The position numbers were made by a program, and so were the translations under genes. Of a stretch of DNA of 64,000 nt, positions 27,150-36,145 are shown one piece after another. The stretch is from Sphingomonas paeninsulae (GTDB lineage: Bacteria; Pseudomonadota; Alphaproteobacteria; Sphingomonadales; Sphingomonadaceae), in assembly GCF_003660165.1 (NCBI RefSeq), contig NZ_CP032828.1, positions 558,001 through 622,000 of the forward strand. The letters are read 5' to 3'. The notes below the pieces were generated by a model. The model did not search any database. It worked only from the letters and a program-made list of their open reading frames with translations, and had not been told where the DNA came from. Numbering within the stretch: position 1 is the first letter of the stretch; every line of letters starts with the position of its first letter.

Positions 27150-28174
27150 GTGACGGCGCGATGCTGGTGGAGGCTGCCGAACGGCTGATCGGAAACCGGA
27201 TCGACGATGCGGCGATGCGTCGCGCGCGCGCTGGCGAATGGCTGGCGGCGGAATGGGATGCGCTGGCGGGCATGGGCCTGCCACTTGCGCTGGTGGACGA
27301 GGATGCGGGCGGCTTCGGTGTCGCGCCCGAGGATGCGTTTGCGCTGGTGCGCCTCACCGGGCGTCATGCCCTGCCGCTGCCGCTGGCGGAAACGATGGTT
27401 GCCAATCATGCGCTCGGGCGGGCCGGATTGCCGCTTGCCGAACGTGCTGCAGTGCTGATCGACGGCGCGGACCTGACCGTTTCTGCCGAGGACAAGGGTT
27501 GGCGTTTGAGCGGTACGGCGGCGCGGGTGCCGTGGGGCCGCGATATCGGAACGCTGGTCGTCGTGCACGCGGGACGGGTGTTTCGATTGGATACGGGTTG
27601 GGCAATAGCCGAGGCGGGAACCAATCTTGCTGCGATGCCACGCGATACGCTGGCGATCGACGCACGCTGCGATGTTGCGGGCACCGCCAATGGCCTGTCT
27701 GCACTCCAGATGGGGGCCGTGATCCGCACTCTGCAAATTGCGGGTGCGCTGGAGCGCGTGCTTGAACTGACGGTCGGCTTCGTGTCGGAACGGGTGCAAT
27801 TCGGCAAACCGCTGTCAAAGTTTCAGGCGGTGCAGCATGATCTTGCCCGCCTTGGTGGCGAAGTCGCTGCGGCGGGCGCGGCTGCCGATATGGCGGTCGA
27901 GGCATTCGTTGGCGACCCGGCGCGCGCTGCACTACCAATAGCCGCCGCCCGAATTCGCACGGGAGAGGCTGCGGGCGTTGCTGCCGGAATCGCGCAACAG
28001 CTTCACGGCGCAATCGGGTTTACCGCCGAGCACCGGCTGCACTGGTACACCACCTCCTTGTGGAGCTGGCGCGATGAATATGGCGGCCAGCGTTACTGGA
28101 CCGATATGCTCGGTACGGCCACTTTTACCGCTGGCGGTGCGGGCTTTTGGCAATTCGTGACGGAGGCCGCGTGA
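27146..28174 (+). CDS. acyl-CoA dehydrogenase, small/beta-type subunit
   Basis: A short 342-residue dehydrogenase-family protein. Its N-terminal and middle domains are reduced, with no clear FAD-loop 'EPxxGSD' motif. The C-terminal bundle is kept ('ERVQFGKPLSKFQAVQHDLA', 'IAQQLHGAIGFTAEHRLHWYT') but has no catalytic Glu. This is the profile of the non-catalytic partner in alpha2-beta2 acyl-CoA dehydrogenases of steroid-type side-chain degradation. Its start overlaps the IclR stop (ATGA) and its stop overlaps the next dehydrogenase (TGATG). Confidence 0.85.
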   Translation: MSDGAMLVEAAERLIGNRIDDAAMRRARAGEWLAAEWDALAGMGLPLALVDEDAGGFGVAPEDAFALVRLTGRHALPLPLAETMVANHALGRAGLPLAERAAVLIDGADLTVSAEDKGWRLSGTAARVPWGRDIGTLVVVHAGRVFRLDTGWAIAEAGTNLAAMPRDTLAIDARCDVAGTANGLSALQMGAVIRTLQIAGALERVLELTVGFVSERVQFGKPLSKFQAVQHDLARLGGEVAAAGAAADMAVEAFVGDPARAALPIAAARIRTGEAAGVAAGIAQQLHGAIGFTAEHRLHWYTTSLWSWRDEYGGQRYWTDMLGTATFTAGGAGFWQFVTEAA

Positions 28175-29328
28175 TGGACATGATCCGCTTTGCAAACCCA
28201 CCTGTGCATGATGGCGCAGAGGCGCTCCGCCACGAAGTTCGCGCGTTCCTGGCCGAACAGATCAAGGGTCGGACGCCATTGGACCGGTCCGAAAGCTGGA
28301 ACGGTTTCGACCGCGATTTCAGCCGGGCAATGGGCGCGCGTGGCTGGCTCGGCATGACCTGGCCCAAACGTTATGGCGGGCATGAACGCAGCGCCTTCGA
28401 ACGCTATGTCGTGGTCGAGGAAACGCTGGCCGCCGGTGCGCCGGTGTTTGCGCACTGGATCGCCGACCGGCAAAGCGGCCCGACGCTGCTGAAGTTCGGC
28501 ACCGAGGAACAGCGTGAAACCGTGCTACCCGGTATCGCGGCGGGTGTGACGACGTTCTGCATCGGTATGAGCGAACCCGATTCAGGGTCCGACCTTGCCG
28601 CAACGCGCACCCGCGCCATTCGCACGAATGAGGGCTGGCGGATTACAGGCACAAAGATCTGGACGACTTACGCGCACCGTTCGGATTACATGATCCTGTT
28701 CTGCCGCAGCGGTGACAGCTCACCCGCCGACCGTCAGGCGGGGACGAGCCAGTTCCTGATCGACATGAAGGCGACGCCGGGCATGACCGTGCGGCCGATC
28801 ATCAATCTGGCCGGACAGCATCATTTCAACGAGGTGCATTTCGAGGATGCGCTGGTTCCACTCGGCGCGCTGATCGGGACCGAGGGGCAAGGCTGGGCTC
28901 AGGTCATGGGTGAACTTGCCTTTGAACGCAGCGGGCCAGAGCGGTTCCTGTCCTCGATCCAGTTGATTGTCGAACTGATCCGCGCGTTGGAGGGGAGCGA
29001 AAGCGATGCCGCTCGCGCGGCTATTGGTCGGCTCACGGCACATCTGATCGTGCTGCGTCGCCTGTCACGCAGCGTCGCAGCGATGCTGGAGGCGGGCGAA
29101 AACCCCTCGCTTCACGCGGCCATCGTCAAGGATCTGGGCGCCACGTTCGAACAGTCGGTGCCAGAGATTGCGCGCACTCTGGTCGATGCGGAACCCGACC
29201 TCGCGTCGACATCGGCATTTTGCGCGGTACTGGCAAATATCGTCCTGAACGCGCCATCATGGTCGTTGCGCGGCGGCACGCGAGAGATTTTGCGTGGCAT
29301 CATCGCGCGCGGTCTTGGACTTCGATAA
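28174..29328 (+). CDS. acyl-CoA dehydrogenase, large/alpha-type subunit
   Basis: A 384-residue acyl-CoA dehydrogenase. It has 'WLGMTWPKRYGGHERS', 'IGMSEPDSGSDLAATRTRA', 'ITGTKIWTTYAHRSDYMILF' and C-terminal 'SLRGGTREILRGIIARGLGL'. The start at 28174 is set by the TGATG overlap; an ATG two codons later is also possible. With the preceding small subunit it forms the second heteromeric dehydrogenase pair of the window, like that at 6872/8004. Their substrates probably differ by chain length or ring structure. Confidence 0.88.
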   Translation: MDMIRFANPPVHDGAEALRHEVRAFLAEQIKGRTPLDRSESWNGFDRDFSRAMGARGWLGMTWPKRYGGHERSAFERYVVVEETLAAGAPVFAHWIADRQSGPTLLKFGTEEQRETVLPGIAAGVTTFCIGMSEPDSGSDLAATRTRAIRTNEGWRITGTKIWTTYAHRSDYMILFCRSGDSSPADRQAGTSQFLIDMKATPGMTVRPIINLAGQHHFNEVHFEDALVPLGALIGTEGQGWAQVMGELAFERSGPERFLSSIQLIVELIRALEGSESDAARAAIGRLTAHLIVLRRLSRSVAAMLEAGENPSLHAAIVKDLGATFEQSVPEIARTLVDAEPDLASTSAFCAVLANIVLNAPSWSLRGGTREILRGIIARGLGLR

Positions 29329-29373
29329 GGCAGACTCAACGGCTGAGGCCCACATGAACAGGATTGGATAAAG

Positions 29374-30378
29374 ATGGAATTCACCCGACTGGGATCGACG
29401 GGCACACAGGTATCGCGCCTGTGCCTCGGCACGATGAGTTTCGGCAGCCAGCAGGACTGGATGATCGGCGAGGAGGACAGCTTTGCGATCGTCCGTCGCG
29501 CGGTCGAAGCAGGGATCAATTTTTTCGATACAGCGGATGCCTATTCACGCGGCGAAAGCGAGGAGATCCTTGGCCGGGCGCTGAAGAAATATGCGGGCAG
29601 CCGTGAGAATTATGTCGTCGCGACCAAAGTCTATATTCCGATGTCGGCGGGCGCGAACACGGGCGGTCTTTCGCGCAAACATATCATGCACTCGATCGAC
29701 GCCAGCCTGAAGCGTCTCGGCACCGATTATGTCGATCTCTATCAGATTCACCGCTTCGATTATCATACGCCGATGGAGGAAACGCTCGCTGCGCTCGATG
29801 ATGTGGTGAAGGCGGGCAAAGCGCTCTACGTCGGGGCAAGTTCGATGCTCGGCTATCAGTTCGCTAAATATCTGGCGCTGGCCGATCGGCTTGGCGGGAC
29901 GCGCTTTTCCACGATGCAGAACCAGTACAGCCTGTTGTATCGCGAAGAAGAGCGCGAGATGAACCCGCTTTGCGTCGAGGAAGGCGTTGGCCTGATGCCG
30001 TGGAGTCCGCTGGCTGGCGGCGCGCTCGTCGGCAATCGCGCGGCGGGCACCGCCCGTTCCAAATCGGCGCTGAACGCCAAACGGTTCCAGCGGCCCGAGG
30101 ATCAGGCTGTGATCGATATCGTCCGCCAGATCGCCGATGCGCGCGGCGAAAGCCCTGCTCAGGTGGCTATGGCATGGCTGTTGTCGCGGCCCGGCGTCAC
30201 CGCACCGATCATCGGCGCAACCCGGATCGACCAGCTCGACGCGCCGCTGAGCGCAGTGACAACGCGCCTGTCGGCGGAGGAGATTGCGGCGCTCGAACGG
30301 CCCTATGCACCGCAACGCGTGGATCGCACGCTTGCCCGCCCGCAAGACCCATCACCTGCCGCCCCGCGCGCGGCATAA
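29374..30378 (+). CDS. aldo/keto reductase
   Basis: A 334-residue NADPH-dependent TIM-barrel oxidoreductase. The catalytic tetrad can be placed: Asp and Tyr in 'NFFDTADAYSRGESEE', Lys in 'VVATKVY', His in 'DLYQIHRFD'. The cofactor-binding C-terminus has 'TAPIIGATRIDQLDAPL'. It probably reduces a carbonyl of the imported substrate or of a side product. It follows the dehydrogenase pair by 45 bases on the same strand, closing the catabolic region. Confidence 0.9.
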   Translation: MEFTRLGSTGTQVSRLCLGTMSFGSQQDWMIGEEDSFAIVRRAVEAGINFFDTADAYSRGESEEILGRALKKYAGSRENYVVATKVYIPMSAGANTGGLSRKHIMHSIDASLKRLGTDYVDLYQIHRFDYHTPMEETLAALDDVVKAGKALYVGASSMLGYQFAKYLALADRLGGTRFSTMQNQYSLLYREEEREMNPLCVEEGVGLMPWSPLAGGALVGNRAAGTARSKSALNAKRFQRPEDQAVIDIVRQIADARGESPAQVAMAWLLSRPGVTAPIIGATRIDQLDAPLSAVTTRLSAEEIAALERPYAPQRVDRTLARPQDPSPAAPRAA

Positions 30379-30578
30379 CCAAACCATTATATATAAACCG
30401 GGCTTAAGAAGTAGGCGCACGCTGGCAATCGCCAGCAGAATCGCTTTGCAATTCACAGTACACTCCCCCAGAGTCTTTAACCTCACGAGAGCAAAATCCG
30501 ACCGGATAGAATCGCAGGGCTTTTCATGAGGCAGGAAATCTGATTCATCCTGTGTGCTGGACGAGGAGGCCAGCATGC

Positions 30579-30905
30579 ATGGCGAGATCGTTATCGGAAG
30601 ACTTGCGGGCACGCGTAATCGCAGCGGTTGATGGCGGGCTGTCGCGACGGGCGGCAGCGGCACGGTTTGGGGTGGCGGCTGCAAGCGTGGTCCGCTGGGT
30701 CCGGGAATGGCGTGAGGCAGGGGTCGCGCGTGCCAAGCGGCAAGGCGGCGATCAGCGTTCCCATCGCATTGAAGCCTATCGCGATATCATTCTGGCGGCG
30801 ATCGAGAACCAGGTGGATATGACGCTGGCCGAGTTGACCGAACTGCTGCGCCAAAAAGCGGCTATTCTATCAACTTCGCCCGTTATCATTTCAGGCATCC
30901 GCTAA
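30579..30905 (+). mobile_element. IS630-family transposase remnant (N-terminal part)
   Basis: About 108 residues beginning 'MARSLSEDLRARVIAAVDGG', with the helix-turn-helix 'SRRAAAARFGVAAASVVRWV' of IS630-type transposases. Resemblance stops around 'ELTELLRQKAA' (near 30860), and the catalytic DDE domain is gone, so it cannot transpose. No terminal repeats could be placed. The 30379-30578 region upstream has no gene, only a short hairpin (GCTGGC-AATC-GCCAGC at 30421). The remnant marks the border between catabolic and motility regions and runs into the PilZ promoter. Confidence 0.8.
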
Positions 30906-30929
30906 AGTTAACATCGCTAATGCCGTTAT
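30903..30929 (+). promoter_or_regulatory. sigma-28 (FliA) promoter of the PilZ gene
   Basis: TAAAGTTA (30903-30910), an 11-base spacer and GCCGTTAT (30922-30929). This matches the enterobacterial sigma-28 consensus TAAAGTTT-N11-GCCGATAA at 13 of 16 bases and the motA and fliC sites of this window. Transcription would start near 30936, 23 bases before the ATG. Confidence 0.7.
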
Positions 30930-30958
30930 AACCATGATCAGGCTTAGGGAGTGGGAAT

Positions 30959-31423
30959 ATGGGGAGCATCGGTGCGCTAAGATTGGTCTCGACAGGCAGT
31001 GAAGATTGGTGGGAATGCGTGCGATATCGCACGCTGATGGCAGCAAAACTTGTAACGACCGCAGGAGAGCACGCCGTTATTGTCCGTGAGCTTTCTGCCA
31101 CACAGGCCCTGTTGAAGGGCGAAAACCTGCCCGCGATCGGCGTCGATGTGATTTTCAGCCGTCGGGGGATCAAAGTCTTTGCAACAGTGAGCTGGTCTAA
31201 CGGCGCCACCGCTGGCCTTCAGTTCGAAGCGCCACTCAACGATGCCGAGATGGCGACTCAGCTCGGAGCACACTCAGTCGTCACGCCCTCGATCGAATGT
31301 CGGGCATACAGACCAGCTGTCAGGAAGCCGGTCATAACCAACGAAGAGCTTGCAACTGCGCTTGGCTGGTCGGGTGTCAGTTCAGGGGCAACGCTGAGAC
31401 GGCCATGTCGCATTTCGCTTTAA
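30959..31423 (+). CDS. PilZ-domain protein in the FliA regulon
   Basis: A 154-residue cytosolic protein whose first 110 residues form a PilZ-like beta-barrel: 'ECVRYRTLMAAKLVT', 'AVIVRELSATQALLKGENLPAIG' and 'ATVSWSNGATAGLQFEAPL'. PilZ domains bind c-di-GMP through RxxxR and D/NxSxxG. Here the first is loose and the second reads E-L-S-A-T-Q, so binding may be weak or altered. A sigma-28 promoter lies directly upstream and an AGGGAG ribosome site precedes the ATG, which ties it to late flagellar expression. A YcgR-like motor brake is a reasonable inference. Confidence 0.8.
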   Translation: MGSIGALRLVSTGSEDWWECVRYRTLMAAKLVTTAGEHAVIVRELSATQALLKGENLPAIGVDVIFSRRGIKVFATVSWSNGATAGLQFEAPLNDAEMATQLGAHSVVTPSIECRAYRPAVRKPVITNEELATALGWSGVSSGATLRRPCRISL

Positions 31424-31461
31424 TGTTCGAAATTACTTTTGTTGCCCGTGCTTGCCGAAAA

Positions 31462-31644
31462 TTATCCGTGCATGCGTGTTTTGGATCGGTTGCGCTTGAG
31501 CTGGGATGATTGTTCAATGGCGTCAATGGTCATCGACATTTTGAGGCATGCCAAGGACAACCCGCCGTCATCGAGGCGCTGAAGTAAAAGGTTCGCATCG
31601 CGAACCAGTTTCTGAATCTCGGCATCACTGGACTTGATCATCAT
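31462..31644 (-). CDS. small hypothetical protein
   Basis: About 60 residues starting 'MMIKSSDAEIQKLVRDANLLLQ', predicted mostly helical with Leu/Ile spacing that could form a short coiled coil, and a basic tail. GAGAG precedes the double ATG at 31644/31641. The frame could also start further upstream (ATG at 31677). No family recognised; it may be a small regulatory protein, as it lies between the PilZ gene and a MarR-like regulator. Confidence 0.4.
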   Translation of the reverse strand: MMIKSSDAEIQKLVRDANLLLQRLDDGGLSLACLKMSMTIDAIEQSSQLKRNRSKTRMHG

Positions 31645-31723
31645 TACATACTCTCGATCGCCCCGATATCGGCCCATCGAAATGAACACAGGATGAGTAC
31701 GTTAGCGCATACGGATTAAAATT

Positions 31724-32242
31724 TTATTCTCCCTTCCAAGTGTTGCGAACACTGATTTGTTCGGGCGCGCGTCTCGGTTGCACAGTCTGAAAATAGGCGT
31801 CCATCTTAGATTTCGTTTCGTCGGTAAGACTGACGAAAACCCGCCGTAGGTCATGCGGGTCGGCAGTTCGCAGAATCACCCCTTCCTCGACCAGATATTT
31901 CAGGCAGCGTTGAGCGGTCGTATCGGGAACGTTCGACGCAATGCACGCGCTTGATACGCTAATATCGCGCTGTTCGCCGTCGGCGATATATAGATCCAGC
32001 AGGATATCCCAAGCGGGCTCGCCGAATAGATCGCTGCCCAGAAATCTAGACCGCGCTCTGCGCTCGTTCACCATGGCGCGGGGCAGCGACATGGTATCGA
32101 TGATCACTTCGGAATAGGCTTTTTGCAGTGGCGCTTGTTCGGCGTCGGTAGGCAGATCGAGTATCTCTCGGGCGATTGAGCGCAGGCGTGCGTGGAGGTT
32201 GTGATTGTCTGAGGGCAACGAAGCGAGAGTGTTCAACACCAC
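31724..32242 (-). CDS. MarR-like winged-helix regulator
   Basis: A protein of about 172 residues. The C-terminal half carries a winged helix: 'WDILLDLYIADGEQRDISVSSACIASNVPDTTAQRCLKYLVEEG' followed by the wing 'VILRTADPHDLRRVFVSLTDE'. The N-terminal part is helical and probably dimerises. No ATG fits the start; GTG codons at 32242/32239 or TTG at 32236 follow a GGGGAGG site. Its target and signal are unknown. Confidence 0.7.
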   Translation of the reverse strand: MVLNTLASLPSDNHNLHARLRSIAREILDLPTDAEQAPLQKAYSEVIIDTMSLPRAMVNERRARSRFLGSDLFGEPAWDILLDLYIADGEQRDISVSSACIASNVPDTTAQRCLKYLVEEGVILRTADPHDLRRVFVSLTDETKSKMDAYFQTVQPRRAPEQISVRNTWKGE

Positions 32243-32378
32243 CTCCCCAACGAACTGATCTGATTTTTTGTGAGGCGAACGAAGCCATATTCCTTGCGTA
32301 ATCGCATGGCGATGCGATCAGCTGCAAGGAGGCGTGGGGGGCAGTTGTATGCGTGCGCACGCTTTCCAAGGGTTTCCA

Positions 32379-33011
32379 TCAGATAAGGTCCAGCTGGCGC
32401 AAACTGTTAACATCATTGCGACCCAGGATGATGTGGTCATGAACAACGATATCAAATGCGCTTGTGGATCGTATGAGTTTGCGAGTCAGAAAAATATCGG
32501 CAGCGCTGGGACTGGCATCGCCGCTCGGGTGATTGTGAGCGACAATCAGTGCCGCAGCATCGAGCTGCAACGCACGGCGTACGATGTCACGAGGCTCAAA
32601 CGACGTGTCCGATATCGAACCGTGACTGACGATCTCGTCGCGGATCAGCCCATTTTTGCAGTTGAGATAAAGCACCCGTAACTGTTCCCGGCTTTCGAAT
32701 GCCATTTGGATGCGAAGATAGTCGACGAGCTGCGATGAGCAGCCAACGATAGGGCGGTCGCTGACGCGATAGAGCAGGATATGCCCGAGTACTTCTCGGA
32801 TGGTCGCTATTGCGACACCGATATCGCTCCGGCCTGCTGCGCTCGATATGAGTATCGGATTCGTCGCCATCACATCGCTCAGTGATCCGAATTCCTCAAT
32901 CAGGGTTTCCGCACTTGTCTCGCAATCGTCGCCGACGACCGGTCTTAAGACACTCGCCAGAAGACGGACTTCGACGGTACGCCGCGCAAGCGCCGCTGAT
33001 GAATCCTCGTT
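32379..33011 (-). CDS. RadC-family (JAB/MPN domain) protein
   Basis: The C-terminal 125 residues form a JAB/MPN metalloprotease-like domain with the RadC signature 'IVAHNHPSGDASPSAADIFLTRKL', the metal site H-x-H-x8-D type. Before it is the helical part 'LLASVLRPVVGDDCETSAETLIEEFGSL'. The start is unclear: resemblance begins near 33010, but no ATG, GTG or TTG lies there in frame, and the next ATG upstream (33146) is deep inside the neighbouring membrane-protein gene. The function of this family (once linked to recombination repair) is not settled. Confidence 0.7.
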   Translation of the reverse strand, partial: NEDSSAALARRTVEVRLLASVLRPVVGDDCETSAETLIEEFGSLSDVMATNPILISSAAGRSDIGVAIATIREVLGHILLYRVSDRPIVGCSSQLVDYLRIQMAFESREQLRVLYLNCKNGLIRDEIVSHGSISDTSFEPRDIVRRALQLDAAALIVAHNHPSGDASPSAADIFLTRKLIRSTSAFDIVVHDHIILGRNDVNSLRQLDLI

Positions 33012-33418
33012 CCAAGCGCCAGCGCAAGAAGTGCCGGGTAGGCCCAGAAGGGTTGCGCTAGGGCATAAGCCCAAGGAACGACGGTGTGATCGATCATCAT
33101 CACGATGTGCGTGATGACGGCGATAATTTGCGCTGATACCGCCCATAGAGACCATGACCTGTCTGCCCATAATGCGAGCCCAAGAAGTGACGCCAGCACG
33201 ATCAGATCTACGAAAAATACGCCCAGTTGGGGGCGCATCCACATAGAGCCAAAAAGGATCGCTGCAGGGACGCTGAGAATACCACCTGCCAACATGATCG
33301 TAGCGCCCAACGTTCCGGCGGGCCTCCTGACTGCTGTGCGTAAATGCACGATGCGGTCCAGACGATCAAAAAGACAATTTACAACAATGCTGAGACATTC
33401 ATTGCTGGACCAGACCAA
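32945..33418 (-). CDS. small four-helix membrane protein
   Basis: Up to 157 residues with about four hydrophobic helices ('MLAGGILSVPAAILFGSM', 'FFVDLIVLASLLGLALWA', 'AVSAQIIAVITHIVMMI', 'FWAYPALLALALGT') and a basic C-terminus. It resembles an uncharacterised membrane-protein family common in sphingomonads. The first in-frame start is a TTG without a clear ribosome site, so the true N-terminus may be shorter. Its 3' end overlaps the RadC-family gene by 60 or more bases. Confidence 0.55.
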   Translation of the reverse strand: MVWSSNECLSIVVNCLFDRLDRIVHLRTAVRRPAGTLGATIMLAGGILSVPAAILFGSMWMRPQLGVFFVDLIVLASLLGLALWADRSWSLWAVSAQIIAVITHIVMMIDHTVVPWAYALAQPFWAYPALLALALGTRIHQRRLRGVPSKSVFWRVS

Positions 33419-33940
33419 TAATTGATCTGGTCAACACCGATTATGCTGCTCCGAAGCCAATTCACTCCAATATGAAATTGCTTCATCAAGGGTCTTTCCT
33501 GCGGGCATCAGTCGCTCGATGGAATCCTGTCCGGATTTTTGACGTTGATTGAGCATGCATCTCCCCCACCGTCCCTAGACGGAATTTTCAGTTGCAACAG
33601 TGATTTGAAATGCACGGCATGGAAACCGGGACGAGTTGGTCAGGCCGCTGGCCTGAACCGATTTGCGATGGCCTCGCTGATTCGCGTGGCCAGTGCCCCC
33701 GTTGTTCATCACGGTAATAGCTGTGCATCTCTCCTCGATGATGGTGTCTCTGGCTGACCCTTGAGCTGTGATCGCGCCGCCCGACTGACACGGGCTGGTC
33801 CGGCAACTGATCAGAATTTTCAGGGCAACTTCGACCCTTCAAATGATGCCAGTTAGGTCGGGCGTTGGCCCATCCCCCGCACGGCACTAGTGCTCCAAGC
33901 ACTAGATCAATCCTCAAGACTGGTTGCGTGTCCCAAAGCC
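33419..33940. other. intergenic stretch without a recognised gene
   Basis: 522 bases between the activator gene and the small membrane protein. The only longer frame (33539-33757) has composition and start context of a chance frame. No repeat, RNA gene or good promoter was recognised. Confidence 0.5.
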
Positions 33941-34975
33941 TTAGGCTGCGTAGCGGCGCATTTTTTCGATGAGTGTCGTACGACGGAGGCCGAGGATACG
34001 CGCGGCCTCGGCGATGACGCCACCGCTGCGCTCGATGGCTTCATTGATATAACGACCTTCGATCTCGGCCAATACATTGCGCAAGTCGATGATCCCGGCA
34101 CCAAGCAGCGATGTTGTCGCAGTCGGTGCGGCTGGAGCTGTAATGGCCATCGAGCGTAGTTCGACGGCAGTGGTGGTCGGTGTCCGCGACAGCAATCGGG
34201 AGACCTCGTTAGCACCGATCGTCTCGCCGGGATGGAGGATGACTGCGCGCTCGACGAGGTTGCGCAATTCACGCAGATTTCCCGGCCAGTTGTGGTTCGC
34301 CAGCCGGGCGATGCCGTCTGGTGCAAAGCGCACCGAGCCGCGCCGGTCACCGAGGGTTGTCAGAAAGTGATCCATGAGGATCGGTAGATCGCCGGTGCGC
34401 TCGGCCAATGGCGGCAGCTCAACCGGAAAGACTGCAAGGCGATAATAGAGATCTTCGCGAAATCGACCGTCGAGGATAGCCGCTTCAAGGTCGCGATGCG
34501 TAGCCGACACAATCCGGACATTGACAGGAATGCGCGTTCGGCCCCCGACGCGTTCGATAACCCGCTCCTCGAGCACACGGAGCAATTTGACCTGCATGTC
34601 ATGCGGCATGTCGCCGATTTCATCGAGGAACAACGTGCCGCCGTGCGCCTCTTCGAAGCGGCCGATGCGTGTGGCATGAGCGCCGGTGAACGCTCCTTTT
34701 TCATGCCCAAAAAGCTCCGATTCAAGAAGGTCGCGCGGAATGGCGCCACAATTGATTGCGACAAAGGGGCCTTTGCTTCGGTCGCTTTCAGCATGGATTG
34801 CCTGAGCGACGCGCTCCTTTCCGCTACCTGAGGGCCCCGTGACCAGCACCGATGCATTGCGATGAGCGACCTGAGTAACGAGCGAACGGACCGCTCGCAT
34901 TCGGCTGCTTTCACCACAAAGCAAAGTCTGTGCCGATACTTTGGCGTCCAAGGTCTTGATGCTTGATATGGTCAT
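33941..34975 (-). CDS. sigma-54-dependent flagellar activator (FleQ/FlbD type), no sensory domain
   Basis: A 344-residue enhancer-binding protein: AAA+ domain from about 18 to 255 and a Fis-type helix-turn-helix at 318-344 ('[26 protein letters not shown]'). Walker A is 'GPSGSGKE' (47-54), the sigma-54 contact loop 'GAFTGA' is at 94-99, and Walker B is in '[12 protein letters not shown]'. There is no receiver or FleQ-like N-terminal domain, only about 17 residues before the AAA+ start. The ATG at 34975 is chosen because the longer frame upstream has no homology. It lies beside motB and is the obvious driver of the five sigma-54 promoters in this locus. How its activity is controlled is unknown. 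Confidence 0.88.
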   Translation of the reverse strand: MTISSIKTLDAKVSAQTLLCGESSRMRAVRSLVTQVAHRNASVLVTGPSGSGKERVAQAIHAESDRSKGPFVAINCGAIPRDLLESELFGHEKGAFTGAHATRIGRFEEAHGGTLFLDEIGDMPHDMQVKLLRVLEERVIERVGGRTRIPVNVRIVSATHRDLEAAILDGRFREDLYYRLAVFPVELPPLAERTGDLPILMDHFLTTLGDRRGSVRFAPDGIARLANHNWPGNLRELRNLVERAVILHPGETIGANEVSRLLSRTPTTTAVELRSMAITAPAAPTATTSLLGAGIIDLRNVLAEIEGRYINEAIERSGGVIAEAARILGLRRTTLIEKMRRYAA

Positions 34976-35272
34976 GATTGTCGTTCGCCCCACCCCGAAC
35001 AATCGATCTCGTTCGGTTCGTGGATTATTAGAAAACAAGGATGACAAAACCTTTCGGAATCGCCCCAATACGGGGATGGTTAACATCTGGGATTCACAAA
35101 TTATCGCACTCAGCCGCTTTTTTGATGGGAAAACCGTGGTCGAGTGGCGCAAGGGCAGGGCGTAAATTTGCCCCTAATCGGTTTATTTTCCCCGGATTGG
35201 CGGGCGGTTCTTGCAAAATACCACTGTTTGGACGTTAGCACCTTTAAGGATTTTCGGGTTTTGCCCTTCAGG

Positions 35273-36145
35273 TCACCGTGACCAGGTCAGGGTGATCGAC
35301 ATTCTCCGGTTGCGAGGATCGAGCCTATCTGAAGGTACATAGGGCTCGCGGTCGGCGACGCCTTCGATCCGCGCATAGCGCGGCGCTGCCACGCCGGCCA
35401 GAAGAAGAGCTTGCCGCGTGGCTTCGGCGCGTGCGGTCGAAAGCGTCCAGTTGTTTCTTGTACCACGGACGCCATAGGGAATTGAATCTGTATGGCCCCG
35501 CACGATCAGATCGTTCGGCACATCGGCGACGACTTTGGCGACTTCGGATACAAGATCGCGCGCTTGCGGAGACAGTTGATCGGTTCCAGAGGCGAACATC
35601 GCGAAATCGGCTTCATCGACGATGTCGATGCGAAGGCCGTCACGCGTATCGGTGAAGCGGATATTTTTCAGGAGCCGCTTCATTCCGGCCTTGGAATCGA
35701 TCCTGACCTGAAGCGCGCGCTTCAGGTCTTCAAATCTTTTGCGGTCGGCGGCCTTTGGGTCGCCGCCCATGATGTTCGCACCGCCCGTCGAATCCTTGGG
35801 GATCGTGATTGAGCGATTGCCGACGCCACTGGCGCGATTGGGGTAATTGTCTTTTGCCGTAATTGAATCGCCGCCAAACGGCCCGTTCGAACCCGCGCTG
35901 TTCTGGCGCATCTCGACAAGCGTTGGCGAGAAGTAGTCAGCGATCGACTTGCGTTGCTTCTCGGTTGTCGCCCCGAGGAGCCACATCAACAGGAAAAATG
36001 CCATCATCGCCGTTACGAAATCTGCATAAGCGACTTTCCACGCGCCGCCATGGTGCCCAGCATGCGGGGCCTCGATGATCTTCTTGACGATGATCGGGCG
36101 GACGGGCGGTTCGTTAACCCCGCGTTTGACAGGTGGCTTGGCCAT
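35273..36145 (-). CDS. motB: flagellar motor stator protein MotB
   Basis: A 290-residue inner-membrane protein with one helix ('WKVAYADFVTAMMAFFLLMWLLG', proton-binding Asp42). After the plug segment comes a periplasmic OmpA-like domain binding peptidoglycan ('ANDLIVRGHTDSIPYG'-like region near 225 and 'LSTARAEATRQALLLAGV'). The stop is followed by a 297-base gap up to the activator gene. It overlaps motA by one base and shares its sigma-28 promoter. Confidence 0.95.
   Translation of the reverse strand: MAKPPVKRGVNEPPVRPIIVKKIIEAPHAGHHGGAWKVAYADFVTAMMAFFLLMWLLGATTEKQRKSIADYFSPTLVEMRQNSAGSNGPFGGDSITAKDNYPNRASGVGNRSITIPKDSTGGANIMGGDPKAADRKRFEDLKRALQVRIDSKAGMKRLLKNIRFTDTRDGLRIDIVDEADFAMFASGTDQLSPQARDLVSEVAKVVADVPNDLIVRGHTDSIPYGVRGTRNNWTLSTARAEATRQALLLAGVAAPRYARIEGVADREPYVPSDRLDPRNRRMSITLTWSR

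Noticed and set aside
30421-30436. GCTGGC-AATC-GCCAGC hairpin as a terminator after the aldo/keto reductase
   Set aside because: Short stem and no T-run on either strand; kept only as a note.
33539-33757. 72-codon frame in the 33419-33940 gap
   Set aside because: No homology, weak start context and irregular composition.
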